Positions 57,801 to 64,000 of a stretch of 64,000 nt of DNA are shown piece by piece (positions within the stretch are counted from its first letter, which is position 1; each line of letters starts with the position of its first letter). Position numbers and translations under genes: made by a program. Origin of the DNA: RFSX01 sp964591455 (lineage in GTDB: Bacteria > Bacteroidota > Bacteroidia > Chitinophagales > Saprospiraceae). Where the stretch lies: the NCBI GenBank assembly GCA_964591455.1, contig CAZQDZ010000016.1, positions 1-64,000 on the forward strand, read 5' to 3'. The notes below the pieces were generated by a model that saw only the letters and a list, made by a program, of their open reading frames with translations, was not told the origin of the DNA and made no database searches.

Positions 57801-59298
57801 TGGATTGCTCAGAGAACCTATCGAAAGGCAATGTCACAACTTGTATCGTCGCCGTATCTGGCAAATCGAAGTCAGGCAGTTTCACAAATGTCTCATCCGA
57901 TGCATTAAACTCTAATGAATAATTATCATAGAAGATCTTACTTGGTGAAACCACAAATCGATTTTCCTGACTGTAATCTATGCCTTCTATAATGTAATTA
58001 CCTTCTCCATCAGTCGTACCCGCATTCAATAGTGCAGGAGAATCCGTAGTGAATTCAGGACCAAATAGGAATCCATCTAACTGTGTATCACTTAGGTCAA
58101 AGGCTTTATTACCTTGACCTTCATCAAACTTCCAATATGACACTAGGCCTTCTGTACGGCTGCTTACTGTAATATCCTTGTTTAGTAATAATTCTGTCTG
58201 AGACAAGGCACGATTGTATATTCTCACATCATCCAGTCCACCTTCGAAATAGTCTGACCCGCCATTTCTGATGCGACCGAAAGAGAATCGCGTTTTTGCA
58301 GTATCTAAAGTAGCTGCTTGAGAACCCATGAATTCACCATCTAGGTATAGCGTCACGGCTATCCCATTGTAGACTGCTGCTACGTGATGCCACTCATCAG
58401 GATCTGTGTCAAATGACAATGCACTTTCTGATACAGATGATGCACTTCCACCTCCGATACCAAAAATGACTCCCTTCGGGTTACCTGATTCTGAGGCTCT
58501 TAACCACCAGTTCTGATCTATATCAGATCCTAAGTCTACTATAGACTCTCCATCTGGATCACCACCAATCTTAACCCAAGAGCTAAATGTAAATTGCTCC
58601 GATGGCAAGGCACTGTCATAGCTAACACATACATGATCATCTACCCCATCAAAATAGAGGGCTTGATTAAATGTAGGTTCTGCGATAACAGTTACATCAG
58701 GAACTGGATTCCCATTCCTTGTCGTAATCTGTCCAGATATCACCCCATTAGGGTTAACGAAACCGATCTCATGGCCTAACTGGCTTTCTAGACTAGAACC
58801 ACTAACTGCCATAATAGAATAGTTATAGACTTCTCCTGCCTGAACATTAAAATCTATAAACTCTCTAACATCACTATCTAATTTACCAAGAAATGCGTCA
58901 TCTCGGAAGATGCGGAATTCTGCAGGACTGGGGCTAAAGGCATCTACTTGCCATTCTATCTGCACCCTATCCGGAAAATCTCCTTGGCTTGCAATCAGAA
59001 AAGGGGCCTTGGGCGCCAAATCTAATTCTGCAAAAAGACCAAATTTTGCTGTCGTCTCTAAGCCTACAGGTACTACATCTATCACCGGCTGACCGACGAT
59101 AACATCCATTGCATTAAATGTAGATCGGAGTGCAGAACCTGTGCCGTAGCCTAGAGCTATCGTTGTTTGGTATTCTACATCACCAAACTGTGTACATAAT
59201 GTATCATGCTGCTGAGCATGTAAGCTGGGACTGGTAAGGATGAAAATTAACATCACCCCGATCAAGCCCAGCAATTTTTTGAGCTTTATTTTTTTCAT
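51811..59298 (-). CDS. Giant LamG-domain T9SS cargo protein (2495 residues)
   Basis: The largest gene in the window. A signal peptide ends near PSLHAQQ. Then come an Fn3-like stretch (about 95-185), a LamG domain (about 212-375; YFDGVDDHVCVSYD, DDVRIYNRALSQTEL) and a second LamG-like domain (about 475-620; GLVDEIAIYNSIL). A middle region of about 1040-1560 begins after GIVYDPPGDGSFATL and contains alternating Ser/Thr beta segments (FSMETGVEIGGSGFGLEISV). An SbsA/Big_5-like Ig domain lies near 1750-1860. Near the C terminus two related modules with FVDGEIRG/FINGELRG flank two GWxWI modules. The T9SS type A tail starts YPNPSNSDF. It follows the tail-collar-like gene by 25 bases. A surface adhesin or matrix protein is likely; ligand unknown. 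Confidence 0.88.
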   Translation of the reverse strand: MKKIKLKKLLGLIGVMLIFILTSPSLHAQQHDTLCTQFGDVEYQTTIALGYGTGSALRSTFNAMDVIVGQPVIDVVPVGLETTAKFGLFAELDLAPKAPFLIASQGDFPDRVQIEWQVDAFSPSPAEFRIFRDDAFLGKLDSDVREFIDFNVQAGEVYNYSIMAVSGSSLESQLGHEIGFVNPNGVISGQITTRNGNPVPDVTVIAEPTFNQALYFDGVDDHVCVSYDSALPSEQFTFSSWVKIGGDPDGESIVDLGSDIDQNWWLRASESGNPKGVIFGIGGGSASSVSESALSFDTDPDEWHHVAAVYNGIAVTLYLDGEFMGSQAATLDTAKTRFSFGRIRNGGSDYFEGGLDDVRIYNRALSQTELLLNKDITVSSRTEGLVSYWKFDEGQGNKAFDLSDTQLDGFLFGPEFTTDSPALLNAGTTDGEGNYIIEGIDYSQENRFVVSPSKIFYDNYSLEFNASDETFVKLPDFDLPDTATIQVVTLPFDRFSEQSILSYGTGSSAEFDLYVMNDNYFLTLNGESQQIAPISGQFDHLAITLDGATDDVEVFLNGASTGTYSYGSVDGAWTGEKWVVGAEDTLNTTNHFTGLVDEIAIYNSILTQATIQTHGGLGESGGVDSSDPAIIAYYNFNESSGEEAYDFGPSMMADGEINRALYSIVARRQDESPHVFDPNSRRVNLNFTSSSADQINFVDISTVGVSGVVRFEDTFCFQDSVEILVDGESHFPAIFTNSEGRWIADFEPGSNPILQPKFGEDRDSTSHEFFPRTLQIRQLNVPVANVLFQNTTKREVEGQVFGGSNLECRNSIIPVDAAGNLNATVEVKLAAQNGCYEETIVIDNRDGDFVFENVPPIPVTVSVIEHTSNPVALGFFQTQGGSVVDLRLIQKDTVDFQYISFPNVLIDTISSGVLDNECGIHMIYDSQHDSFNEAVSYENHIRVFEQYESFGLDDGVCYLDSFNLIINNQIEESAQNEFVSDSTTYVYNWFANNPNLLPPFQKNMQVTAEVNGSLASASYQVVVLGDKQLPGTISVSGPTEVFGIVYDPPGDGSFATLSEGTKTCTNWEDVNVNTETLGVKAEFKLGSKKTIGLGTSIDVEFDKTRSLEGSFEIETSNSNSAEFCFETTREISTSDGDDIWGTYADVYYGAAINWLIGQRISLNYNFEECSFDSSSVISVEPGGFETEFILSEWQVLTEILPQLEEIVLSDNVPDPEKIVAQNSINKWLTTIAAKRYRQGLDASYAVGSEDPRNITYDAAAGFTETASRELSGTNTFTTTLQVGADFSMETGVEIGGSGFGLEISVGYNHQDVTTEGVTVSNSVETSFTLADDDLNDFYSFDVSAQTPPVLGFSELSSLQNEIDNLEDVIEDGMIQDSFDMQITNEIRDSVDQVLFGGEIPTITTNNYSIFSVPFSDAPMFRLRGGESMCPWIPGTRNREEVFAQVDKNVAINVPTNVPAVFRITLGNIGPNGVDGLVYELGVDEGGNPDGALIKVDGQPLITPIEFQFVGNVSFEKTITVEWPNTGTFDFEDLGLYFASVCQIEHSKSVGYDAGDGGFLIYDDFSQFGDASQFNIDPVNGQLGDEALGGGTGDNFYNRFYQAIELDVFFIEPCSTVDISSPNQLDVITDVTNSLPITVLEYDPADPDLELIRVQYRPIPGDGAWINIEEIPVADLQGTITQIVNWDMAELSDGDYEIRAITQCFDVTLAPGMSEFVLVTKETESPELFGAPEPADGLLAVGDEISITFNEMINCDRIFDGETVFSNINLNNVALINTETGALVPFSHQCVDDKIIITIETEPRFIDGKVLKAVVTGIEDLAGNELAEPIGGPGSATVNFVEWEFLVDLNPLRWEAGSNIREVKQVDEPLALSRNIVNNSGTARNFRITGDQISNLDGSIDYEDIPSWMQVEPRSGTLEPGEILPVTFLFPQDLLVDDYLAEMNVVGDDNAGNAINTDLKVRCAGPEWDFDRVEEFENTMTFTVQLDIFGDVSIDNSDRVAAFINGELRGAANVEFVPAFEGRDNNGDGIIDEADISGAWMAFLTVYGDETDFPPIDFNVFDGSECIVYSDVLEEIDYIPTAQEGIPVDPTVLHVLNVVDRKIPIADGWTWISVNLDLMDNSADNVLESLKYKDGDLIKDDNSFADYTAGSWIGSLSDISYDKRYLFFSEEEDTICLTGVPYDVASSTIDIETGWNWIGFVPQQGLLIDEALASLTPLEGDIVKSQTAFAQYIPTYGWIGNLNVMEPPHGYLLNISNPGVLDYTITTPFKGETLIGKRGPKPVVSSKVLDDPYWTVNTSQFQHNMNITAVIDPLTYDLRDKDQVGVFVDGEIRGYGQAVYVEPLEQFVLFVTVSGNIPNELLEFTLFSERDSIEIALAETMFFKPDEIIGDAMTPFVFTFPVVDVEEVEDTYEFELNIYPNPSNSDFNIELDISKTEVLEMNIYDAVGSRIDGMSRTFHPGKHSLTFKANTLPPGVYQLVLKGETVNEIRRLIKNQ

Positions 59299-59323
59299 TT
59301 TCTTATGATTATATGGGGTGATC

Positions 59324-60250
59324 TTAATTGACTCTGATGTATATATAGAAGTTCATATTTGTCGGACGTGTTTCTTCGCCTCCTGTGTCTAGCATAGTAT
59401 GTGAGTGAGCCCCATCATTATCAGTTAAGACACCAACTCTTACATTTCTAGATCCTGTCTGTCCATCTCCATCTTCTTCTTCATCATCATCGTTTCCTCT
59501 ATCTTCTGTTGTCCATACTGGATCTGTGTAGACCTCATCAGAATCTTGAGAATACCAATCAGAATAGACATGCTGATGCTCACCACCCTCTTCTATGACA
59601 TGATTATGAGCTTGAATTGTATCTTCTTGCATCTGAGCGATTGCACTATTTGGCGTTCTGTCAGGATCATAACCTTCATTCCATTCCTGAGCTCTAAGGA
59701 ACATTCCTGATCCATCTGGCACATTTGTCCAGCCAAACATTTGCTCTATGGCAGTACCGGTTACACTTCTTCCATCCATAGGCACCCAGCAGTCACCGTT
59801 TGCTTGTTGGAATTGTGACTCATCTAGGATAGAATATTTGACATCTCCCACAGCACCAGAGCACGATACAGAAAGCGCAGCCATAGAGTATGGCGAATGC
59901 GTCAGCTCTATTCTAGGCAATAGTTCGGTAGCCCCTACTTGAACACCTACGTAATATATCTTGTCAAATGGCAATGCGCTCATGGATACATATGTCCCTA
60001 ACTGAACCGAATAGACACCATTAGACACTTGCACCCCTTCATGATCTTCTTCATAGATATCAGCACTTAGAGCATCATTGATCCCTTCGTACAATCTGAA
60101 AGTTATGTCATACTCCCCATCTTCTACAGCGACGCCACTAGCTTCTCTGAGAATACCTTGCAGGCTAATTTTAGGGTTGGTTATTTGAGCTGATGTAGTA
60201 TCTATTATTGCAATCAGTGCGATAATAAAAGTGAAGAATAAATTTTTCAT
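59324..60250 (-). CDS. Secreted tail-collar-like protein
   Basis: A 308-residue exported protein (signal ending DTTSAQ). The first part (about 25-125) has the Bacteroidota pattern SLQGILREASGVAVEDGEYD and SNGVYSVQLG. The second part has a phage tail-collar-like order: VGDVKYSILDESQF, CWVPMDGRSVTG, VPDGSGMFLRAQEW, QAHNHVIEEGGEHQH and GAHSHTM with TRPTNMNFYIYIRVN at the end. Such collar domains trimerise and hold sugar or surface-binding tips in phage fibres; in this family they are secreted bacterial proteins. It is the first gene of the minus-strand unit with the giant LamG protein, so a joint surface structure is possible. No other phage gene is near. Confidence 0.85.
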   Translation of the reverse strand: MKNLFFTFIIALIAIIDTTSAQITNPKISLQGILREASGVAVEDGEYDITFRLYEGINDALSADIYEEDHEGVQVSNGVYSVQLGTYVSMSALPFDKIYYVGVQVGATELLPRIELTHSPYSMAALSVSCSGAVGDVKYSILDESQFQQANGDCWVPMDGRSVTGTAIEQMFGWTNVPDGSGMFLRAQEWNEGYDPDRTPNSAIAQMQEDTIQAHNHVIEEGGEHQHVYSDWYSQDSDEVYTDPVWTTEDRGNDDDEEEDGDGQTGSRNVRVGVLTDNDGAHSHTMLDTGGEETRPTNMNFYIYIRVN

Positions 60251-60601
60251 CTTAATGTTTTTAAATGTTTTTCAGAATTAATTATTTGGATTACAATATT
60301 TGTGGTCATTTGGGCAATCTAGTTTTCAAAAAAAATATTAACCTAAATATCAGTCTGAAACCCTGCTTTTACTGGGATTTGTTCTATTTGGTAGAAGGAA
60401 TGTTATGAATGGGAGTATTGTGCTAGGTTATATGGGGGATATGTTAATAAACCTGATGTTCTGACTCTCAGGATGGCACTAATGCCTAAGGAGGGTTTAG
60501 GGGAGATCGTTATACTAACAACACTATTTGAACTAACTTTATACGAATAATGGATATACCAATTATCACCCAAATCACTTTCATAATGTTATTTTAATAG
60601 A
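60251..60601. other. Intergenic region before tRNA-Leu
   Basis: The 351 bases hold no gene. The left part must carry the promoter of the collar-like gene, but I found no full box. Confidence 0.5.
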
Positions 60602-60609
60602 TACTTTTG
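60602..60609 (+). promoter_or_regulatory. -7 box of the tRNA-Leu promoter
   Basis: TACTTTTG matches TAnnTTTG and lies nine bases before the tRNA, so transcription would begin just before it. The -33 region is TTT-rich. Confidence 0.65.
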
Positions 60610-60618
60610 CGCTTCTAA

Positions 60619-60702
60619 GCCGGTGTGGTGGAATTGGTAGACACGTTGGATTCAAAATCCAATGCAAGCAATTGCGTGGGGGTTCGAGTCCCCCCACCGG
60701 TA
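60619..60702 (+). tRNA. tRNA-Leu (anticodon CAA)
   Basis: An 84-base class II tRNA. The acceptor arms GCCGGTG and CACCGGT pair with one G-U. The anticodon stem TTGGA/TCCAA holds loop TTCAAAA, giving CAA for UUG codons. A long variable arm of the leucine type and the T arm GGGGG-TTCGAGT-CCCCC follow. CCA is not encoded; the genome sequence continues ACTA. Confidence 0.97.
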
Positions 60703-60873
60703 CTAAAGCTTGGCATTTATTAAGTGCTGAGCTTTTTTTGTAACCAGAATACTCCTTTCTACCTTTTCTGCTGAGCTATACTTTCTGATTTATCTGAATA
60801 TCTCATTGCTTTATAGAAATTATGCACGCTTTTAGGGAATCTTACTAGATATTAGTGCTACAATCGAGATTCT

Positions 60874-62301
60874 ATGAGGTACTATAGTCTAATAGTCAGT
60901 TTTCTAGCTCTAACCTTGTGTGGTAGCTCAAGTCTAAATGCACAGGAAGTATGGACATTGGAACGGAGCATAAGACACGCCTTGACAGAGAGTATTTCTA
61001 TGCAGCAGTCACAATTGGCTACCCGCAACGCAGAGATAGATCTAGAGCAGGCCAAGCAAGCGAAATATCCTAACCTGAGTGGAAACTTAAATTTAAATCT
61101 GAACTTTGGCCGTACAATCGACCCTACTTCTAATAGCTTCATCACTGAGACTTTCTTCGCCAACAATTATGGCATAGGCTCAGGCGTCATCCTTTACAAT
61201 GGATCTAGAATTAAGAACACGGTCAAACGTCGTGCTATAGATCTAAATGCCGTCCAAAATGATGCAAAGCAAGCTTCGATAGACTTGAGTTTGTCAGTAG
61301 CTCTGACTTATTTAAATATTCTCTTTGCTGTAGAAAATATCGAAATAGCTAATAAGCAAGTTACCTTAAACCAACAGCAAGCAAACAGAACTCAGAAATC
61401 AATAGATGCCGGAATAATCCCCGCAGCCGAACTTCTCAATATACAAGCTCAGATAACCCAAAGTGAACAAGGCGTCATCGCGGCGCAGAATACTTATGAA
61501 ATTGCGCTGTTACAACTCAAACAACTACTGAGGCTAGACCCAACTGAAGATATAAAAGTGGAGGTGCCCGCTGATGTGGAAATTACTACAGATCCTGACC
61601 TCATTACTTTTGATGACTTGCTGAATTATAATATCAGTACCCGACCAGACATTAAAGCTGCAGAATTGCGTGCAACTGGTGGCGACTTAGATGTAGCGTT
61701 GGCCAGATCAGGATATCTACCATCTGTATCTTTGTTCGGAAACGTCGGTACCAATTATTCTAACCAAGCAAGAGAAGTCACTGGATTCGAAGACCAACTG
61801 GTCGAATCTGAGATTTTCATAAATAACATGCCAGTTACTATATCACAAGCTTTTCAAAATCCAATCTTTCAGAGAACGCCATATGGTGCTCAATTAGAAA
61901 ATTTCCTTTCTTACGGATTTGGCGTAGGGGTCAATATTCCAATATACAGCAACGGGGTTAATAAGGCTAATGTACAGCGGGCGCAGCTCGGCATAGAAAA
62001 TCAGGAACTGCAAAAGCAGTTGCTTATAGACAATATAAAGACAACACTTCAGCAATCTCTAGCAGATGCAAAGGCAGCTAAGAAGCAGTATGAAGCTTCA
62101 GAGAAAAGCTTGGCTGCACAAAAAGCGAGCTTAGATAATGTCACTAAACGATTGGAGATAGGTGCCGCTAATTCTTTTGAATGGGAAGCGCAGCAAACAC
62201 AACTAGAAAATCTTGAACTTCAAAGACTGATCAATAAATATGATTATCTGTTCAAAGTGAAAGTGCTTGAATTTTACTTAGGAAAACAACTTAAATTCTA
62301 A
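60874..62301 (+). CDS. TolC-family outer membrane efflux protein
   Basis: A 475-residue outer-membrane protein (signal ending SSLNAQ). Two related halves each carry long periplasmic helices and a short barrel hairpin, with typical segments SIRHALTESISMQQSQLATR, AKQAKYPNLSGNLNLNLNFG, ELLNIQAQITQSEQGV and FLSYGFGVGVNIPIYSNG. It forms the exit duct of tripartite export systems. The HlyD-like adaptor gene follows after six bases, so the two are one operon and an ABC permease probably lies just beyond. Confidence 0.93.
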   Translation: MRYYSLIVSFLALTLCGSSSLNAQEVWTLERSIRHALTESISMQQSQLATRNAEIDLEQAKQAKYPNLSGNLNLNLNFGRTIDPTSNSFITETFFANNYGIGSGVILYNGSRIKNTVKRRAIDLNAVQNDAKQASIDLSLSVALTYLNILFAVENIEIANKQVTLNQQQANRTQKSIDAGIIPAAELLNIQAQITQSEQGVIAAQNTYEIALLQLKQLLRLDPTEDIKVEVPADVEITTDPDLITFDDLLNYNISTRPDIKAAELRATGGDLDVALARSGYLPSVSLFGNVGTNYSNQAREVTGFEDQLVESEIFINNMPVTISQAFQNPIFQRTPYGAQLENFLSYGFGVGVNIPIYSNGVNKANVQRAQLGIENQELQKQLLIDNIKTTLQQSLADAKAAKKQYEASEKSLAAQKASLDNVTKRLEIGAANSFEWEAQQTQLENLELQRLINKYDYLFKVKVLEFYLGKQLKF

Positions 62302-62307
62302 TCAAGA

Positions 62308-63693
62308 ATGGCAAAACGTAAAAGTAGAAAATGGATATTATATGTTCTTCTAGTGCTATTATTAGGCATAGTAGCCTTCGCATATTACAAGAATTCTCAG
62401 AAACCTAAGGGTGTAGAGATCACGACTGATGTGGTCAAAAAGAGAACCATACTAGAAACGGTGTCCGCATCAGGTAGAATATTTCCAGAAAGAGAAGTGA
62501 AAATCAGTAGTGATGTCTCAGGTGAGATCGTAGAATTATACATCCAGGAAGGAGATAGTGTGCAAGCTAATCAGTTACTCGCAAAGATAGATCCTGAGTC
62601 TTACGTATCTGCAGTGCAGAGAGGTAAAGCTGCAGTGGCAGGAGCTAAATCCAGAATGGCTGTCTCTAGAAGTCAAAAAGAATCAAGTCTAGCACAAAAG
62701 GAGCAAATCATGGTGCAGTTAAAAAATGCACAAGTCATCCATGACAGAAATAGCAGCTTACTTAAAGATGGTGTCATTTCACAGTCAGAATATGATCAGT
62801 CAGGCTCCAATGTAGAAAATCTACAAGCTAATATAAAAGCAGCTGAAGCAAGTATCCGTTCTGCAGAAGAAAGCATCAAGGGTGCTCAGTATGACGTAGA
62901 AAGTTCTGAAGCGACCTTAAAGGAATTGCAAACTAATCTCGGAAGGACCACAATCAAAGCGCCTGCGAATGGCATCGTATCTAGTCTCAGCGTAGAGCAA
63001 GGCGAGAGAGTTGTAGGAACGATACAAATGACTGGAACAGAGATGATGCGTATAGCTAATCTTCGGTCAATGGAAGTACAGGTAGATGTATCCGAAAATG
63101 ATATTGTCAGAGTCGCTATAGGTCAGGATGTAGATATTGAAATAGATGCTTACTTAGGTGATACATTTTCAGGTACGGTGACTGAGATAGCAAATTCTGC
63201 TTCAAATATTGCTGGCGCTGCAGCTGCACTCAATACCGATCAAGTTACCAATTTTGTAGTCAAAATAAAAATAAATTCTCAGTCCTACTCGCAGGTGAAA
63301 AATGGACAAAAGTTTCCTTTCCGTCCAGGGATGTCAGCATCCGTAGATATCCATACAAATGAGATTAATGATGTTATCTCTGTGCCTATCCAAGCTGTGA
63401 CTGCTCGAGAAAAAAATGATGATGAAAAGGAGAAGGCCGAGGAAGCAGAGGCTAAAGAAAAAGAAGACTCTGATTATGAGGAAGTCGTCTTCACAGTAAG
63501 TGGAGATACTGTAATCATGAAACGAGTAGTTACAGGTATTCAAGATGACGAATTTATTCAAATTGTATCTGGTCTAGATAGTGAAGAGACGATTGTCAAA
63601 GGACCTTATGTTGCTATATCTGAAAAACTTAAAGACGGTTCAGAAGTATATAAGCAAGAGAAAAAGGACAATAAAAAAGAAGAAGACAAGTAG
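62308..63693 (+). CDS. HlyD/MacA-type periplasmic adaptor protein
   Basis: A 461-residue adaptor with an N-terminal membrane helix (WILYVLLVLLLGIVAFAYY, about 9-27). Lipoyl-like half-domains flank a coiled-coil hairpin (about 100-205; SRMAVSRSQKESSLAQKEQI, IKAAEASIRSAEESIK): VKISSDVSGEIVELYIQEGD before and TTIKAPANGIVSSLSVEQGE after. The beta-barrel domain follows (about 245-360) with FRPGMSASVDI. An insert rich in Glu and Lys (about 370-390) and a Lys-rich tail end the protein. It joins TolC to an inner-membrane pump, probably a MacB-type ABC transporter beyond the window end. Confidence 0.92.
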   Translation: MAKRKSRKWILYVLLVLLLGIVAFAYYKNSQKPKGVEITTDVVKKRTILETVSASGRIFPEREVKISSDVSGEIVELYIQEGDSVQANQLLAKIDPESYVSAVQRGKAAVAGAKSRMAVSRSQKESSLAQKEQIMVQLKNAQVIHDRNSSLLKDGVISQSEYDQSGSNVENLQANIKAAEASIRSAEESIKGAQYDVESSEATLKELQTNLGRTTIKAPANGIVSSLSVEQGERVVGTIQMTGTEMMRIANLRSMEVQVDVSENDIVRVAIGQDVDIEIDAYLGDTFSGTVTEIANSASNIAGAAAALNTDQVTNFVVKIKINSQSYSQVKNGQKFPFRPGMSASVDIHTNEINDVISVPIQAVTAREKNDDEKEKAEEAEAKEKEDSDYEEVVFTVSGDTVIMKRVVTGIQDDEFIQIVSGLDSEETIVKGPYVAISEKLKDGSEVYKQEKKDNKKEEDK

Positions 63694-64000
63694 ACTATCA
63701 CAAATCAAACCTTTAAGAATTGTAGTGTAGGATGTATTGTTTGTAGTCAATGATTCAGTTTAGGGTTTTTGATTCAAGGTGGCGGTGCAACGGATTCTAG
63801 TTAAAAAATCCAAACTCATGTTCTCAATTCTTCAATAGTGAGTTAGAATGTCGGTCAGGGTTTTACAAGGAATTTAAGTTTTAAGGGAGCTCAAGTAGTA
63901 ATTCCATTAGAAAACTGACAACTTTTAGATCAAGAAATAAAGGAGTAGTTTTGCACCAAATAACGAATTCTGAAAAAAAGAGGACTCATCATATTTGTAA
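63694..64000. other. Downstream region with a promoter-like box at 63946-63953
   Basis: No gene starts in these 307 bases. TAGTTTTG at 63946-63953 matches the -7 consensus and would start a transcript near 63960, so the next gene, probably the ABC part of the exporter or another unit, may have its own promoter. No clear -33 box. Confidence 0.5.

Noticed and set aside
59324..60250. Prophage remnant suggested by the tail-collar domain
   Set aside because: The protein has a Bacteroidota signal peptide and secreted-protein N-terminal domain, and no capsid, terminase, portal or integrase gene is nearby.

Overview
The window looks like a chromosomal segment of a marine or environmental Bacteroidota, most likely Saprospiria/Chitinophagia-like. 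The evidence is six proteins with type IX secretion (T9SS) C-terminal sorting tails, several promoters of the Bacteroidota type (TTG plus TAnnTTTG), A-rich start regions without Shine-Dalgarno sequences, small lipoproteins, LytTR signalling and a TonB-dependent receptor-like protein. The sequence is AT-rich. There is no CRISPR array, integrase, transposase or obvious prophage, so this is mostly stable chromosome with a large secreted-protein content.

Layout. 1-6.5 kb: the 3' part of a calcium-binding-repeat T9SS protein, a Gfo/Idh/MocA oxidoreductase broken by one in-frame TAA, a small membrane protein and a choice-of-anchor-B T9SS protein. 6.6-11.1 kb, minus strand: a di-heme peroxidase next to a possible MbnP-like lipoprotein, a DEDDh exonuclease, a TerC protein and a Crp/Fnr regulator. 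11.5-19.9 kb: pckA, a giant secreted protein with a CxxCH motif, an S9 dipeptidyl peptidase and smpB. 19.9-23.3 kb, minus strand: an ECF sigma factor overlapping a gene for a probable two-membrane-spanning regulator with eight 38-residue repeats. 23.7-33.3 kb: a VCBS/SprB-type T9SS protein, a topoisomerase IV A subunit, a 29-codon membrane peptide, a lipocalin-like lipoprotein, a patatin, and a TPR/TonB-domain pair. 33.6-39.7 kb: a T9SS protein, a TonB-dependent receptor-like barrel, rpsU and cutC. 39.9-46.6 kb: small hypothetical genes, a DinB-like protein, a glycosyltransferase with a polyprenyl synthase, an amidohydrolase and metF. 47-50.5 kb: a LytTR response regulator, an orphan LuxR-type HTH protein and a TPR histidine kinase. 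50.8-60.3 kb: a minus-strand cluster of a tail-collar-like protein, a 2495-residue LamG T9SS protein and a coat-hanger-tailed protein. 60.6-63.7 kb: tRNA-Leu(CAA) and the first two parts of a TolC/HlyD export system whose ABC genes probably lie beyond the window.

The three most interesting signals are these. First, the sigma factor/eight-repeat barrel protein pair looks like a signal route from outer membrane to cytoplasm in one polypeptide. Second, the metF leader starts at a Bacteroidota promoter and folds into a compact S-box-like core (AAGAGA, CAACC, GGUG) with a P3-loop pseudoknot and a competing anti-P1 strand, suggesting a minimal SAM riboswitch of the SAM-I/IV clan. Third, the Gfo/Idh/MocA gene is intact except for one in-frame stop. 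Functions rest on motif recognition by eye; no database search was run.
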